Shown: positions 8,508 through 19,200 of the stretch, piece by piece
How positions within the stretch are numbered: position 1 is the first letter of the stretch
How the letters are laid out: each line of letters begins with the position of its first letter
Assembly (NCBI GenBank): GCA_031363945.1
Contig: JANLVJ010000063.1
Location: forward strand, 19,019 to 83,018
DNA: 64,000 bases
Origin: JANLVJ01 sp031363945
Lineage (GTDB): Bacteria > Bacteroidota > Bacteroidia > Sphingobacteriales > Sphingobacteriaceae
Reading direction: 5' to 3'
Program-made: the position numbers and the translations under genes
The notes under the pieces: model-generated
What the model saw: only the letters and a program-made list of their open reading frames with translations
Databases searched by the model: none
What the model was told of the DNA's origin: nothing

Positions 8508-9248
8508 ATGACTTCAACGAAAAAATATCTTGCTGAACTTATTGGCACTTTTGCTCTGGTCCTTTTTGGTTGCGGTGCGGCTGTTGTTTCAGGTAATACC
8601 ATACCTGAAGCTGTTCTTGCTCATGCACCGGCAGGACTTGGAATTCTTGGTATCGCACTGGCTTTCGGGCTGGCAGTTGTTGCCATGTGTTATGCCATTG
8701 GGCCAATTTCTGGTTGCCATATAAATCCAGCTATAACGATAGCCATGCTTATAGCAAAAAAAATCAGTAGTAAAGATGCTCTTGGATATATTATTGCCCA
8801 GCTTATTGGTGCTACAATTGGTGCTGGAACCCTATATGCTTTTCAGAAGGGTGGACCAAATTTTGAAATAGGTGAGTATGCACTCGGATCTAATGGCTGG
8901 GGACCGGGTTATCTGGGTGGGTATAATGCAACATCAGCCTTCCTGGCTGAAATGGTGCTCACCTTTTTGTTCTTGTTTGTTATCTTTGGAGCTACTTCTA
9001 AATGGGGTAATTCAAATATGGCGGGCCTGGCAATTGGGCTTACCCTGGTATTGATACATATGGTTGCCATTCCAATTACAGGTACATCAGTAAATCCGGC
9101 TAGATCGTTTGGGCCTGCGGTTTTTGCTGGAGGCAAAGCTTTTGCCCAGCTCTGGTTATTCATTATCGCTCCAATTGTGGGGGCTATACTTGCTGCAATT
9201 CTCTGGCATACGGTTTTCGAAACAAAAAATGACCGTAATATGGTTTAG
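8508..9248 (+). CDS. aqpZ: Aquaporin (MIP family channel, AqpZ-like)
   Basis: Six-helix inner-membrane water channel of 246 aa. Both pore half-helices carry the NPA motif: SGCHINPAIT in loop B and GTSVNPARSFGPA in loop E. The Arg after the second NPA and the absence of an Asp-rich glycerol-facilitator loop favour water selectivity. The N-terminus YLAELIGTFALVLFGCGAA is typical of AqpZ. It is a single gene, with the aldo/keto reductase 51 bases downstream on the same strand. Confidence 0.93.
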   Translation: MTSTKKYLAELIGTFALVLFGCGAAVVSGNTIPEAVLAHAPAGLGILGIALAFGLAVVAMCYAIGPISGCHINPAITIAMLIAKKISSKDALGYIIAQLIGATIGAGTLYAFQKGGPNFEIGEYALGSNGWGPGYLGGYNATSAFLAEMVLTFLFLFVIFGATSKWGNSNMAGLAIGLTLVLIHMVAIPITGTSVNPARSFGPAVFAGGKAFAQLWLFIIAPIVGAILAAILWHTVFETKNDRNMV

Positions 9249-9299
9249 GTGTTAATGATAGGGCAGAATATCGCTAGTTTTAGCCCATAAAGGCTCTAC

Positions 9300-10178
9300 A
9301 TGATTAGTACCATAACTATAGGCTCGAATACAGAAAATCCATTAACAATTAATAGAATTGGTTACGGAACAATGCGTTTACCCGGTGACTTAGTCTGGGG
9401 TGAACCAACTGATCGTGGCAATGCTTTAAAAGTTTTAACGGAAGCTGTAGATAAAGGAGTTCAATTTATTGACACTGCTGGTTATTATGGTCCGGGAGTA
9501 ACCAACAGGTTAATTGTTGAGGCTTTATATCCCTATAAAAAAGAGCTTGTCATCTGTACTAAAGTAGGAGCAACAAGAGCAGCAGATAAAAGCTGGCCAT
9601 CTTTTACCACACCTGCGAACCTGCGCCAGAGCATCGATGAAGATTTACAGAGTTTGAAGGTAGAACAGTTGCAGGTCGTGCATTTTAGAATGAGTGCTTA
9701 TCATAATCCGGTACCGTTTGCAGAATCAATGGAGACTATGTTTGAACTTCAAAAAGAAGGGAAAATTCTGCATCTGGGCCTGAGTAATATTACCCGTGCT
9801 GAACTTGAGTATGGTTTATCAAAAGGTAAAATTGCCACTGTGCAAAACCAGTATAGTGCGAGTAGCAGAATAACCTATAGAAACGCGTATTCAGAGTACC
9901 GGGGCGGTGATGAGGTTCTCGATCTTTGTGAAGCAGAATCAATTGTATTTACGCCTTTTTTTACGCTCATTACAAGTCTTGCTGCTCAGAGCGCTGTAAT
10001 AGATCAGATATCAGCAAAATATCAGATTTCAAAGGCTCAGGTAAATATTGCCTGGTTATTGCATAAATCGCCTTGGATTCTGCCAATTCCCGGAACTTCA
10101 TCTATTGCTCATCTGCATGAAAATTTAAAATCGGCTGATATTGAGTTTTCAGCCGGAGATTGGAAACTTTTGGAATAA
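9300..10178 (+). CDS. Aldo/keto reductase family oxidoreductase
   Basis: NADPH-dependent (beta/alpha)8-barrel reductase of 292 aa. Visible tetrad positions: Asp in FIDTAGYYG with Tyr nearby, and Lys in VICTKVG. The usual catalytic-pocket His is in LQVVHFRMS. The cofactor region is near the C-terminus (LHKSPWILPIPGTSS). The substrate is unknown. The hydrolase gene follows after only 3 bases, so the two form an operon. Confidence 0.88.
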   Translation: MISTITIGSNTENPLTINRIGYGTMRLPGDLVWGEPTDRGNALKVLTEAVDKGVQFIDTAGYYGPGVTNRLIVEALYPYKKELVICTKVGATRAADKSWPSFTTPANLRQSIDEDLQSLKVEQLQVVHFRMSAYHNPVPFAESMETMFELQKEGKILHLGLSNITRAELEYGLSKGKIATVQNQYSASSRITYRNAYSEYRGGDEVLDLCEAESIVFTPFFTLITSLAAQSAVIDQISAKYQISKAQVNIAWLLHKSPWILPIPGTSSIAHLHENLKSADIEFSAGDWKLLE

Positions 10179-10181
10179 ATT

Positions 10182-11453
10182 TTGGTTGACAAACCTATGC
10201 CTGACTTAATAAATGAAAAAAACAAGACTTCTAGTATTTGGCCTGGTGTTATAAGGGTTGCAATTGCTTTACTGTTATTACTGCTCTCGCTGTTAAATAT
10301 TTTTCCAGCACCTGTATTTCTGCTGTGGCTTGGAGCAATCGTGATTAATGAATATGGTATTTATCTGATTGTTTTTTCAATAATCCTGCTTATGGGTGGG
10401 CTTGGAATCAAGCGTTTTAGAAAAGCGGGAACCTATGTTTTACTCATAGCCATCTTATTATTCTGCGTACCTTTTTTTGAAGCTGTAATTGCTGCCTCTG
10501 ATTTTCCGGTCGATTTTGAATATCAGTTTCCAACGAATAAAAACCTTCAGGAAAATAGTGGGCCGTTAATATTTAGCAGCTTATTTAAGCTCAGGCATGA
10601 AAATCCTGTTCCTTTTACTACATACGTTTATACTCAGTCAGCAAATCGGCAGGAGACACTTGATTTTTATCTTCCCAATCTGCATGTTTCATTAAACTCA
10701 GGCAACAGAGAATCAGCTGTATCAGATACCAGCAAGAATCAATCTCTCAGGCCTTGTGTTCTGGTTATTCATGGTGGGTCATGGAGTGGGGGTAATAGTC
10801 AACAACTTCCAGAATTAAATTCAGTAATTGCTGATAAAGGTTACGCTGTTGCCAGCATAAATTATGGACTGGCTCCGGCCATTAAAAGCCCGGCACCTCT
10901 AGAAGAGGTAAAAATGGCACTGGCTTATTTATCTGCCCATGCCACTGAATTGCATATAGACACAAACAATATTGTGTTGCTTGGTCGGTCGGCAGGGGCA
11001 CAGATAGCTCTGCTCTCTGCCTATACTTTTCACAATAAAAACATAAAAGGGGTGATAGATTTTTATGGGCCTGCAGATATGATCTGGGGGTATTCAAAGC
11101 CATCAAACCCACTGGTCTTAAATTCAAGAAAAGTGATGGAAGATTACCTTGGTGGCACATACAGTCAGGTACCAGAAAATTACAGGCAGAGTTCACCTAT
11201 TGAATTTGCCAGTGTAAGTTCACCTCCAACCCTGCTATTGCATGGGGGCAATGATGTGATGGTAGCTTTTGAACATAGCCTCAGGCTCAACAATAAACTG
11301 CACCAGCTAGGTGTCAGGCATTATTTACTGGCTTTGCCTTGGGCAACCCATGGGTTTGATTACAACTTGAATGGCCCGGGGGGGCAACTTTCAACCAATC
11401 TGGTTGAAAGGTTCCTTGCCTCGGTATTTACATTTCAAAAACCTATACAATAG
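10182..11453 (+). CDS. Alpha/beta hydrolase (esterase) with N-terminal membrane domain
   Basis: The first about 105 residues contain three hydrophobic helices, anchoring the protein in the inner membrane. The rest (about residues 140-420) is an alpha/beta-hydrolase of the carboxylesterase/BD-FAE type. It has the oxyanion motif VIHGGSWSGG, the nucleophile elbow LGRSAGAQ (Ser), an Asp after LLHGGND, and the catalytic His in ATHGFDY. Substrate unknown. It follows the aldo/keto reductase by 3 bases, suggesting linked function or regulation. Confidence 0.82.
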   Translation: MVDKPMPDLINEKNKTSSIWPGVIRVAIALLLLLLSLLNIFPAPVFLLWLGAIVINEYGIYLIVFSIILLMGGLGIKRFRKAGTYVLLIAILLFCVPFFEAVIAASDFPVDFEYQFPTNKNLQENSGPLIFSSLFKLRHENPVPFTTYVYTQSANRQETLDFYLPNLHVSLNSGNRESAVSDTSKNQSLRPCVLVIHGGSWSGGNSQQLPELNSVIADKGYAVASINYGLAPAIKSPAPLEEVKMALAYLSAHATELHIDTNNIVLLGRSAGAQIALLSAYTFHNKNIKGVIDFYGPADMIWGYSKPSNPLVLNSRKVMEDYLGGTYSQVPENYRQSSPIEFASVSSPPTLLLHGGNDVMVAFEHSLRLNNKLHQLGVRHYLLALPWATHGFDYNLNGPGGQLSTNLVERFLASVFTFQKPIQ

Positions 11454-11457
11454 GCTC

Positions 11458-12048
11458 CTATCTCGGTTCGTAAGATCTTGCCCATAATTTCATAGCCTCC
11501 TCATTTTTGGGTTTTCCAGTTTCACTATCTATGTCAAGTGATAGGCGGGTTAGGTATGCGATATTTTCTAATTGAACCTGTAATGTACTTTTGCGGCCTG
11601 TTTCAATATCAGCATTTGGAGTATTACCATTTCTGATACAGTCAAGGTAGTTTTGGAGATGTACCCCATCAAGGGCTTCTTCTGGACTAACAGTATTGGT
11701 TTTGTCGACAACACTCAGATCTTTAATTTCTTTTACACTTTTGTTCTTGAGATCAAGAATTTTATAGCCGTAACCCCGGGGAATAATCATACTACCCTTT
11801 TCTCCGAAGAAAATTACCCCACGGCCGGTACCTTCAACAGGTCGGTTATTACAACTGTGACCCTACCAGGTACAGGCTTTGTTTCCAGGAAATTCCCATG
11901 TGATGGTCTGAGTATCTTGTGTTTCCCAGTCATCATTAAACATGAAGCGCCCACCAGCAGAAACAACTCTGGATGGGTAATTAACATCAAGCCCCCAACG
12001 TATCACATCAACTTCATGGCTCTTCATTCTGATAGTTGTTTCTTGGAT
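11458..12048 (-). pseudogene. Gfo/Idh/MocA oxidoreductase remnant
   Basis: Read on the minus strand this is the C-terminal half of a Gfo/Idh/MocA sugar dehydrogenase-like protein. From 12048 downward one frame reads KSHEVDVIRWGLDVNYPS, then FMFNDDWETQDTQT and ITWEFPGNKACTW. It then meets an in-frame TAG at 11863-11865 where Glu is usual (WEGxSCN), and continues GHSCNNRPVEGTGRGV through to a normal stop at 11458. Upstream, a TAA at 12049-12051 closes the frame and the N-terminal NAD-binding domain is gone or unrecognisable. An intact paralogue lies at 36.1-37.5 kb. Confidence 0.85.
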
Positions 12049-12225
12049 TTATACGATATGGATGGGTTCAGGAAAAAATATTTTATCATTTGCCTATGAA
12101 AACGGCCCTCAATTACCCGCAGATCTACTGCTGTAGGCCTAACGGAAAGATTAATAGTGCAGATATTGGCCATGCTGACTCTTGGATGAATCTTTTTTCT
12201 CATGCTGATTGGTTAATTTTACCCC

Positions 12226-13380
12226 ATGATCGAAAAGCGAACCGTTTATTTTGATAATGCTGCCACTACTCCGCTTGATGCTGAAGTTATAGCTGTCATG
12301 CTAGAGGCAATGCAGCGCTATTTTGGCAATCCATCTTCTATTCATGGGCCAGGTAGAGAAGTGCGGTCGCAAATTGAAAAGGTGAGAAAAAAAGTGTCTC
12401 AACTATTGAACTGTTCCCCCTCCGAAATATTTTTTACTTCAGGTGGTACCGAAGCCGATAATATGGCCATTGTATGTGCTGTCCGGGATCTGAACATTAA
12501 ACATGTGATCAGCTCTGCGATTGAACATCATGCTGTATTACATACCCTTGAATACCTTAAGGCCAATGGCGAAATTGAACTCAGTTTCGTTAATATTGAT
12601 AAGTGTGGTAGGGTAGATTTTACCCATCTTGAATTATTACTTAATCGTGATGAACGCTCAATGGTATCATTGATGCATGCTAATAATGAAACAGGCACCA
12701 TGATTGACCTTGATCTTATTGGTGAGATCTGCCATCGACATAACGCAGTATTTCATTCCGATACTGTACAGACGATGGGTCATTATGCATTTGATTTGAA
12801 GAAAACACCCATTGATTTCTTAACCTGTGCAGCGCATAAGATGCATGGTCCAAAGGGAGTAGGGTTTATCTATGTAAGAAATACAGTGAAGGTAAAGCCT
12901 TTTATTCACGGGGGTTCCCAGGAGCGTAATATGAGGGGTGGAACAGAAAATGTTTATGGTATACTTGGTTTGTCAAAAGCGCTGGATCTAGCGTATGAAC
13001 ATCTTGATGAGCATCAGGCCTATATTTCTGGGCTTAAGAAATACATGCTTGAAAGTTTAAATGCAGCTGTTACTGGTATCGAAGTAAATGGATGTACTGA
13101 CCCGGCTGAAAGTTTATATACCGTTTTAAATATCAGCCTGCCCGCCCATGAAATGGGTGATATGCTTCTTTTTAACCTTGATATTAATGGCATAGCTGCT
13201 TCTGGTGGTAGTGCCTGTGCTTCTGGATCAAGTCAGGGCTCTCATGTGCTGGCAGGGCTTGGTATTAAGTCTGACCGTTCATCTGTACGTTTTTCATTCA
13301 ACCGCCATAATACGTTTGAAGAAGTTGATTATGTGGTAGCAAAGCTTGTCGAACTAACCAGAATAAAGGAAACTGTTTAA
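12226..13380 (+). CDS. Cysteine desulfurase (NifS/IscS family)
   Basis: PLP enzyme that takes sulfur from cysteine for Fe-S clusters and thiolated cofactors. The N-terminus VYFDNAATTPL is diagnostic. The PLP-binding lysine is in CAAHKMHGPKG (about residue 206). The PLP-contact residues are in HSDTVQTMGH, and the catalytic persulfide cysteine is in GGSACASGSSQ (about residue 328). At 384 aa it has normal length. No scaffold or other suf/isc genes are adjacent, so the specific role (IscS-like or other) is open. Confidence 0.92.
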   Translation: MIEKRTVYFDNAATTPLDAEVIAVMLEAMQRYFGNPSSIHGPGREVRSQIEKVRKKVSQLLNCSPSEIFFTSGGTEADNMAIVCAVRDLNIKHVISSAIEHHAVLHTLEYLKANGEIELSFVNIDKCGRVDFTHLELLLNRDERSMVSLMHANNETGTMIDLDLIGEICHRHNAVFHSDTVQTMGHYAFDLKKTPIDFLTCAAHKMHGPKGVGFIYVRNTVKVKPFIHGGSQERNMRGGTENVYGILGLSKALDLAYEHLDEHQAYISGLKKYMLESLNAAVTGIEVNGCTDPAESLYTVLNISLPAHEMGDMLLFNLDINGIAASGGSACASGSSQGSHVLAGLGIKSDRSSVRFSFNRHNTFEEVDYVVAKLVELTRIKETV

Positions 13381-13505
13381 GGAAAAATAAGTATAATAAC
13401 GAGAGGGAATTGGCTTATAGCTCATTCCATCTCATTATTTTATTCCGTTACCGGCAGATTAAAAATCAAGCATGTACTTTTTTATCTTCCTGTTGAACTT
13501 TTTTC

Positions 13506-14351
13506 TTAAGCTTCAACCATCTTTAGCAACAACGCAATTTCTTTTTTCAATTCCCTTCTGTCAACTATTAAGTCAAGAAACCCATGCTCAAGTACTGACT
13601 CTGCACTTTGAAAATCTTTAGGCAAATCTTTCTTTAAGGTTTCTCTGATGACACGGGGGCCGGCAAAGCCAATCAGGGCTCTTGGCTCAGCGATATTAAA
13701 ATCACCGAGCATGGCAAAGGAAGCTGTTACACCACCCGTTGTAGGATCTGTCAGGAGTGAAATATAGGGTATTTTCGCCTGGCTCAGCAAGGCTAGCTTG
13801 GCAGAGGTTTTTGCCATCTGCATGAGTGAGAAAGCTGCTTCCATCATTCTTGCTCCTCCTGATTTACTGATGACAATAAGCGGAATTTTATTTTTTAAGC
13901 AATAGTCAATTGAACGTGAAATCTTTTCGCCCACAACTGAACCCATAGATCCACCTATAAAGGTAAAATCCATACAGGCAATAACAACATCTCTTTTTTC
14001 AATTTTTCCATGGCCTGCGCGAATGGCTTCTTTCAAGCCAGTTTTCTTCATGGTATCAACCAGACGGGCGGTATATTTTTTTGAATCTTCAAAGTTTAGT
14101 GGGTCACCAGAAACCAGATTGTCAAATAACTCCTGATATTCATTAGTGTCAAAAAGGATTGCAAAATATTCTTTAGATCCTATTCTTAGGTGATGGTTGC
14201 AATACTGGCAGACATATTTGTTTTCGAGTTGATCAGAAGCATGAAGAATTTTACCACAGTTCGGACATTTCATCCATAAGCCATCTGGTGATTCTTTTTT
14301 CTCTTCTGTCGTTGTTGTAATTCCTTCTATTGATCGTTTGAACCAACTCAT
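13506..14351 (-). CDS. accD: Acetyl-CoA carboxylase carboxyltransferase subunit beta
   Basis: AccD with AccA transfers CO2 from carboxybiotin to acetyl-CoA, the first step in fatty acid synthesis. The N-terminal zinc ribbon has CPNCGK ... CQYCNHH (residues about 29-53). The crotonase-like carboxyltransferase domain includes MDFTFIGGSMGSVVGEK, SGGARMMEA and DPTTGGVTASFAMLGD. At 281 aa it is normal. It is transcribed alone on the minus strand. Confidence 0.95.
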   Translation of the reverse strand: MSWFKRSIEGITTTTEEKKESPDGLWMKCPNCGKILHASDQLENKYVCQYCNHHLRIGSKEYFAILFDTNEYQELFDNLVSGDPLNFEDSKKYTARLVDTMKKTGLKEAIRAGHGKIEKRDVVIACMDFTFIGGSMGSVVGEKISRSIDYCLKNKIPLIVISKSGGARMMEAAFSLMQMAKTSAKLALLSQAKIPYISLLTDPTTGGVTASFAMLGDFNIAEPRALIGFAGPRVIRETLKKDLPKDFQSAESVLEHGFLDLIVDRRELKKEIALLLKMVEA

Positions 14352-14383
14352 TCTATTATATGTGCTGTAAGCGTTATTTTCTA

Positions 14384-14391
14384 CAAAAATA
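14384..14391 (-). promoter_or_regulatory. Putative -7 box for accD
   Basis: On the minus strand the sequence TATTTTTG fits the Bacteroidota TAnnTTTG element, 33 bases upstream of the accD start codon. No convincing -33 TTG was found, so this rests on the -7 box and position only. Confidence 0.35.
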
Positions 14392-14428
14392 TAAAACTTT
14401 CATGAGCTACTGATCATTAAATTTGGTC

Positions 14429-14863
14429 ATGGAACTTAAGGTTGAAAAAATAAAGACAAAAGAACAGCAGGATATTGCTTTTGAGATAAGAAAACAAGTG
14501 TTTGTCATTGAACAGAACGTTGACCCGGAAGAAGAATATGATCAATTTGAGCAGAGTTCTGTTCATTTTCTGGTCAAGGCTGATGGGATAGCTGCAGGTA
14601 CAGCGCGCTGGCGCTTTACAGACAAGGGAATTAAACTTGAACGTTTTGCCATACTTGCAATTTATAGAAGCAAAGGCTTGGGATCAGCTATTGTTCAGGC
14701 AGTATTAGCCGATTTGCCTGCCGACCCAAAATTGGTATATCTTCACGCCCAGTTAACGGCAATACCCTTATACAGCAAATATGGTTTTAAAACCATAGGT
14801 TCTCAATTTACGGAGGCCGGCATCGAGCATTTAAAAATGGTTCTTGACAACATTAAGCCATAG
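14429..14863 (+). CDS. GNAT family N-acetyltransferase
   Basis: Small acetyltransferase of about 144 aa resembling the YjcF/ElaA group. The N-terminal IRKQVFVIEQNVDPEEEYDQ is the typical acceptor-side region. The acetyl-CoA pyrophosphate loop is near RSKGLGSAIV (Q/RxxGxG). The end has LYSKYGFKTIGSQFTEAGI, a usual GNAT beta6/beta7 signature. The substrate is unknown. The ATG at 14429 is preferred to a TTG two codons earlier. The last 11 bases overlap the convergent NADH dehydrogenase gene. Confidence 0.87.
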   Translation: MELKVEKIKTKEQQDIAFEIRKQVFVIEQNVDPEEEYDQFEQSSVHFLVKADGIAAGTARWRFTDKGIKLERFAILAIYRSKGLGSAIVQAVLADLPADPKLVYLHAQLTAIPLYSKYGFKTIGSQFTEAGIEHLKMVLDNIKP

Positions 14864-16244
14864 TTATGGGCTTTTCAGCGATTTTAGCTACTCTGTTTAA
14901 CTCTTTGGCGATCTTGCCAGCAGCAAGGGGCACAGCGGCGATATCAACAACTGTAGCAGGCTCCTCAACCATTTTGGTTCGATTAAAACGTCTGATGATT
15001 ACACGTGCACCCCTGTCGTAACTAAAATAGTTATAAATCCAGTTTATAAACACAATCAGGCGGTTTCTGAAGCCTACCAGGAAAAACAGGTGTACAAACA
15101 TCCATGTATACCAGGCAAGAATTCCATTCAGGTGAAATTTTCGAAAATCAACAACTGCCTGATTACGTCCAATTGTGGCCATTGTACCCTTATCAAAATA
15201 GACAAACGGTTTCATTTCCTGATTTTTCAATGATAGGATAAGATTTTTTCCAAGATGTTTCCCTTGTTGCATGGCAGCAGGGGCAACACCTGGAATCCCA
15301 GTTGGATATTTATCTGTAATCATGGAAGCAATATCTCCAATTGCGAAAATAGTTGATGTACCCGCAACTCTATTGAAAGAATCTACAACGATTCGGTTGC
15401 TTTTAGCAACGGCCTCAGGAGGTAAACCTGGCATCAGATCGCCCATCACACCTGCCGACCAGATGACGTTTTCTGCTTCAAGTACCTGCCCATCATTTAA
15501 GTGAACGAAATCACCATCGTAAGAAACTACCCGTTTATGAAGCAGTATGTCAACCCCCATTTTAGTAAGATCTCTTTTAGCATCTTCTGTTGACTTTTCT
15601 GACATTGCCGCCAGAATATCAGAAGATTCTATCAGGTAGATCTTCATATGGCTAAGATCGAGTTCAGGGTAGTCTTTTGGCAGAACATGATTTTTGAGTT
15701 CTGACAGGGCTCCTGCCATTTCAACACCTGTTGGGCCACCTCCAACAATGACAAAAGTCATAAAAGCATCGCGATGGTCTTTATTGATTTCAAGTAAGGC
15801 ATCTTCCATGTTCTGAAGAATCAGACTGCGTAGATTAATTGCCTCTGGTATTGATTTCATAGGCATAGAAAAATGCTCTATGCTTTTATTACCGAAAAAA
15901 TTTGTTGTAGAACCAGTAGCAATTACCAGGTAATCATAGGTAATTGGGCCAATTGAAGTTTCAAGAAATTTTTCTGCAGTATTGATCAGCCCCACTTCAG
16001 CAACTCTGAAAGTAAGGTTATGCTGATTTATAAAAATTTTTCGTAAAGGGAAGGCAATTGAATCTGGTTCGAGCCCACCGGTGGCTACCTGGTAAAGTAG
16101 GGGCTGAAATGTGTGGTAGTTATTACGGTCTATCAGGAAGACTTCGCAGTTTTGTTTTCTAAGCTGACGGGCAACCTGCAGGCCTCCGAATCCACCGCCA
16201 ATAATTACTATTCTAGGTAGATTCGGAGTTTCTTGCAATGCCAT
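14853..16244 (-). CDS. ndh: Type II NADH dehydrogenase (NDH-2, FAD-dependent)
   Basis: Single-subunit, non-proton-pumping NADH:quinone oxidoreductase on the cytoplasmic face of the membrane. The FAD-binding motif is IIGGGFGGLQVARQL near residue 13, and the NADH-binding motif is VIVGGGPTGVEMAGAL near residue 165. Other NDH-2 features are FQPLLYQVATGGLEP and the FAD-contact FAIGDIA. The C-terminal part has a hydrophobic, membrane-associated segment (WYTWMFVHLFFLVGFRNR). The length, 463 aa, is typical of Bacteroidota members. secDF lies 9 bases upstream on the same strand. Confidence 0.9.
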   Translation of the reverse strand: MALQETPNLPRIVIIGGGFGGLQVARQLRKQNCEVFLIDRNNYHTFQPLLYQVATGGLEPDSIAFPLRKIFINQHNLTFRVAEVGLINTAEKFLETSIGPITYDYLVIATGSTTNFFGNKSIEHFSMPMKSIPEAINLRSLILQNMEDALLEINKDHRDAFMTFVIVGGGPTGVEMAGALSELKNHVLPKDYPELDLSHMKIYLIESSDILAAMSEKSTEDAKRDLTKMGVDILLHKRVVSYDGDFVHLNDGQVLEAENVIWSAGVMGDLMPGLPPEAVAKSNRIVVDSFNRVAGTSTIFAIGDIASMITDKYPTGIPGVAPAAMQQGKHLGKNLILSLKNQEMKPFVYFDKGTMATIGRNQAVVDFRKFHLNGILAWYTWMFVHLFFLVGFRNRLIVFINWIYNYFSYDRGARVIIRRFNRTKMVEEPATVVDIAAVPLAAGKIAKELNRVAKIAEKPITMA

Positions 16245-16253
16245 ATAAATGAT

Positions 16254-19200
16254 TTATGCTTTTACAGCCTTTTGTCTAATAACAACTGGATTAACAGCTT
16301 GTTTGTCTTCTTTTGTACTTATCAAATCGACTACAATTGGAGTTGCAACGAAGATTGATGAATAGGTTCCAAATATAATACCAATTAACATCGCGAAACT
16401 AAATCCACGTAAACTTTCACCACCGAAGATGAACAGAATCAATAGAACAGTGAACGTAGTCATACTGGTAATAACAGTTCGGCTCAGGGTGCTATTCAAT
16501 GCATTGTTAATGGTAGCACCAATGGTAGACTTATTGCCTGCCTGACCAAGATACTCACGCACCCTGTCATAGATGACAATGGTGTCAAGCATTGAATAAG
16601 CCATAACTGTCAGCAATGCAGCAATGAATGCCTGGTCAATTTCAAGTGAGAAAGGTAGGATACCATTGAATATTGAGAACAATGAAAGCAAGATAAGCAC
16701 ATCATGAAAGAGTGCTACAACAGCCGCCACTCCAAACTGCCAGCGCTTGAATCTGATCAGAATGAATACAAATACCAGGAAGATACCGATTACAACTGCA
16801 TAGGCTGCATGTGTTTCGATATCATTTGCAATCGTTGCACCAACTTTACGCTGTTCAAGTATTTTGTAGTTATTGCCATCAAGTGTTTGAAGACCTGATT
16901 TAAGTTGAGTAAGAACCAGGTTTTGTGCATGATCAGAGGTTGAATCAACCAGGTAATCAGTGGTAACCTTAACACGGTTTGTTGCACTAATGGTTTGAAC
17001 AGTTGGTTCACCATGTAATGGAACCTTAAGTGCGGCAGCAACAACATTACTTGGAATAACCTTACTGAATTCAATTGAATAAGTTCTACCACCTTTAAAA
17101 TCAACACCAAAAGTAAATCCCTTGGTAAACATTGAGATGATACCCAGGGTGATAATACTTCCTGAGATAATATAAAAAGTAACACGTCTTTTCAGGAAGT
17201 CAAATTTTGTATTCTTGAAAGCATCGCGGGTGAGTGGTCTGTCAAAATTGATTGTTTTACCACGGTTTAACTGACTTTCAAATACCAGTCTTGTGATAAA
17301 GATTGCAGCAAATAAAGAAGTGAAAATACCAATTACCAATGTAGTTGCAAATCCTTTGATTGGGCCTGATCCTACAAAGTAAAGAATGATACCCAGTACC
17401 AGTGTTGCAGCATTGGAGTCTAAAATTGAGCTGTAAGCATGTTTGAAACCATCAGAAATAGCCAGACGCTGAGACTTACCTATATGTAGCTCTTCACGGA
17501 TTCGTTCATAAATAAGTACGTTTGCATCAACCGAAGAGGCAATGGTTAGCACAATACCAGCAATACCAGGTAGTGTTAATACTGATTGTAAAGAAGCAAG
17601 CACGCCAATGATGAAAAATACGTTGGCAAGTACTGCAAGATCGGCCACAAGACCTGCCTTATTATAATATAACCACATGAAGATGACCACAACGATCAAA
17701 CCTACAAGTGTAGATATAAGACCGTTATTGATTGATTCCTGACCAAGTGAAGCACCGATAATAGATTCTTCAACAATTCTTGCAGGGACTGCAAGCGGAC
17801 CAGATTTAAGCACGTTTGCTAAATCTTTTGTTTCATCGATTGTGAAATTTCCTGTAATAGAAGAAACACCATTAGGAATTTCGTTTTCTACTCTGGGTGC
17901 GGTATAAATCTGGTTATCCAGAGCAATAGCCACAGACTGTTTGTCAGCAGGATCAGCAGCAGTACCTTTTGAGGCTTCAATAGAAACCTTTCTCCAGATA
18001 TTTGCACCCTCAGTATTCATAACCATGCGAACCTCAGGGTTACCATTCTGGTCAAAGTCAGCACTGGCATCTTGAATAGCACCACCTTCTAAAACGGCTT
18101 TACCATCACGGCTGGTAACTTTAATGGCATATAAGGAGAAAAGGTGATTTTTACCATCGGCCTTTACGTCCCATAATAATTTCAGGTTTGAAGGAATTAT
18201 TGATCTCGCAATATCGGAGGCTAAAAGCACATTAATTCTGGCTGTATCTTTCTTTGCTGCCATGCCAACAATTGCACCCGGGGCAAGGCTAGCCTGACCA
18301 TTCTGACCCTGGTAGATCGAAGGTGTAAGCAATGAAAATAAAGGATTCTGATGCATGAATGCAGCTTTTGAATTGCTGTCAGTTCTTTTGCCAGAGGTAT
18401 CTTTTTTAATTTTACTCAACAAACCTGAACTTTTAACAAGGCTATCAGTAGGTCTGACCTTTTTAGTTGTATCTCCAACAGTTTTCAGCTTGTTTGCAGC
18501 AGCAAGACTTTTATTGATATTATCAAGAACCGGGTAAATTTCGCGGTTATCGAATGTACGCCAGAATTCAAGGCGGGCAGAACCCTGTAGTAACTTACGT
18601 ACACGAACAGGATCCTGATCTCCGGGTAACTGTATCTGTATGCGGTTTGTACCAACGATTGTTTGTATAACAGGTTGCACTACACCAAAGGCGTCAATCC
18701 GATTTGTTAAAATGATTTTTTCGTTAGCAAGGGCATCAGTTTCCTGCTGACGCAGGTAGATCGCAACTTCTTTATCTGTACTGGCAGGGCTTATTTTACC
18801 TGAATTTTCCTGAGTTGAAAATAAGACTGATAATTTTCCCGATGGTGCAATTTCTTTATAGGCATTCAAAAACAGCGTTACATAGTCTGTCTGGGGGTTA
18901 GTGATTTCACGTTCATAAGCCATTGAAATGGCTTTATTAAATGCAGGGTCTGAATTGTTATCACTTAGTTTACGGATAAGCTCGCCTACCTGTACTTCCA
19001 TCGTAACATCCATCCCACCTTTTAAGTCTAGACCCAGGTTCAGACATCTTTCACGTACCTGAGAATAGGTAAAATCAAAATATACGGGTATATTGGCAAT
19101 AGAATCAAGGTATTCATTATACCTTTTATTGTCGCCTTTGGCAAAAACCTTCGCTTTCTGTTCAGTTTTGTATTTAAACCAGTTAAATGACAGTGAGTAA

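Noticed and set aside
12036..12254. Forward 72-codon frame upstream of the cysteine desulfurase
   Set aside because: It is antisense to the Gfo/Idh remnant and overlaps the desulfurase start; no coding character.
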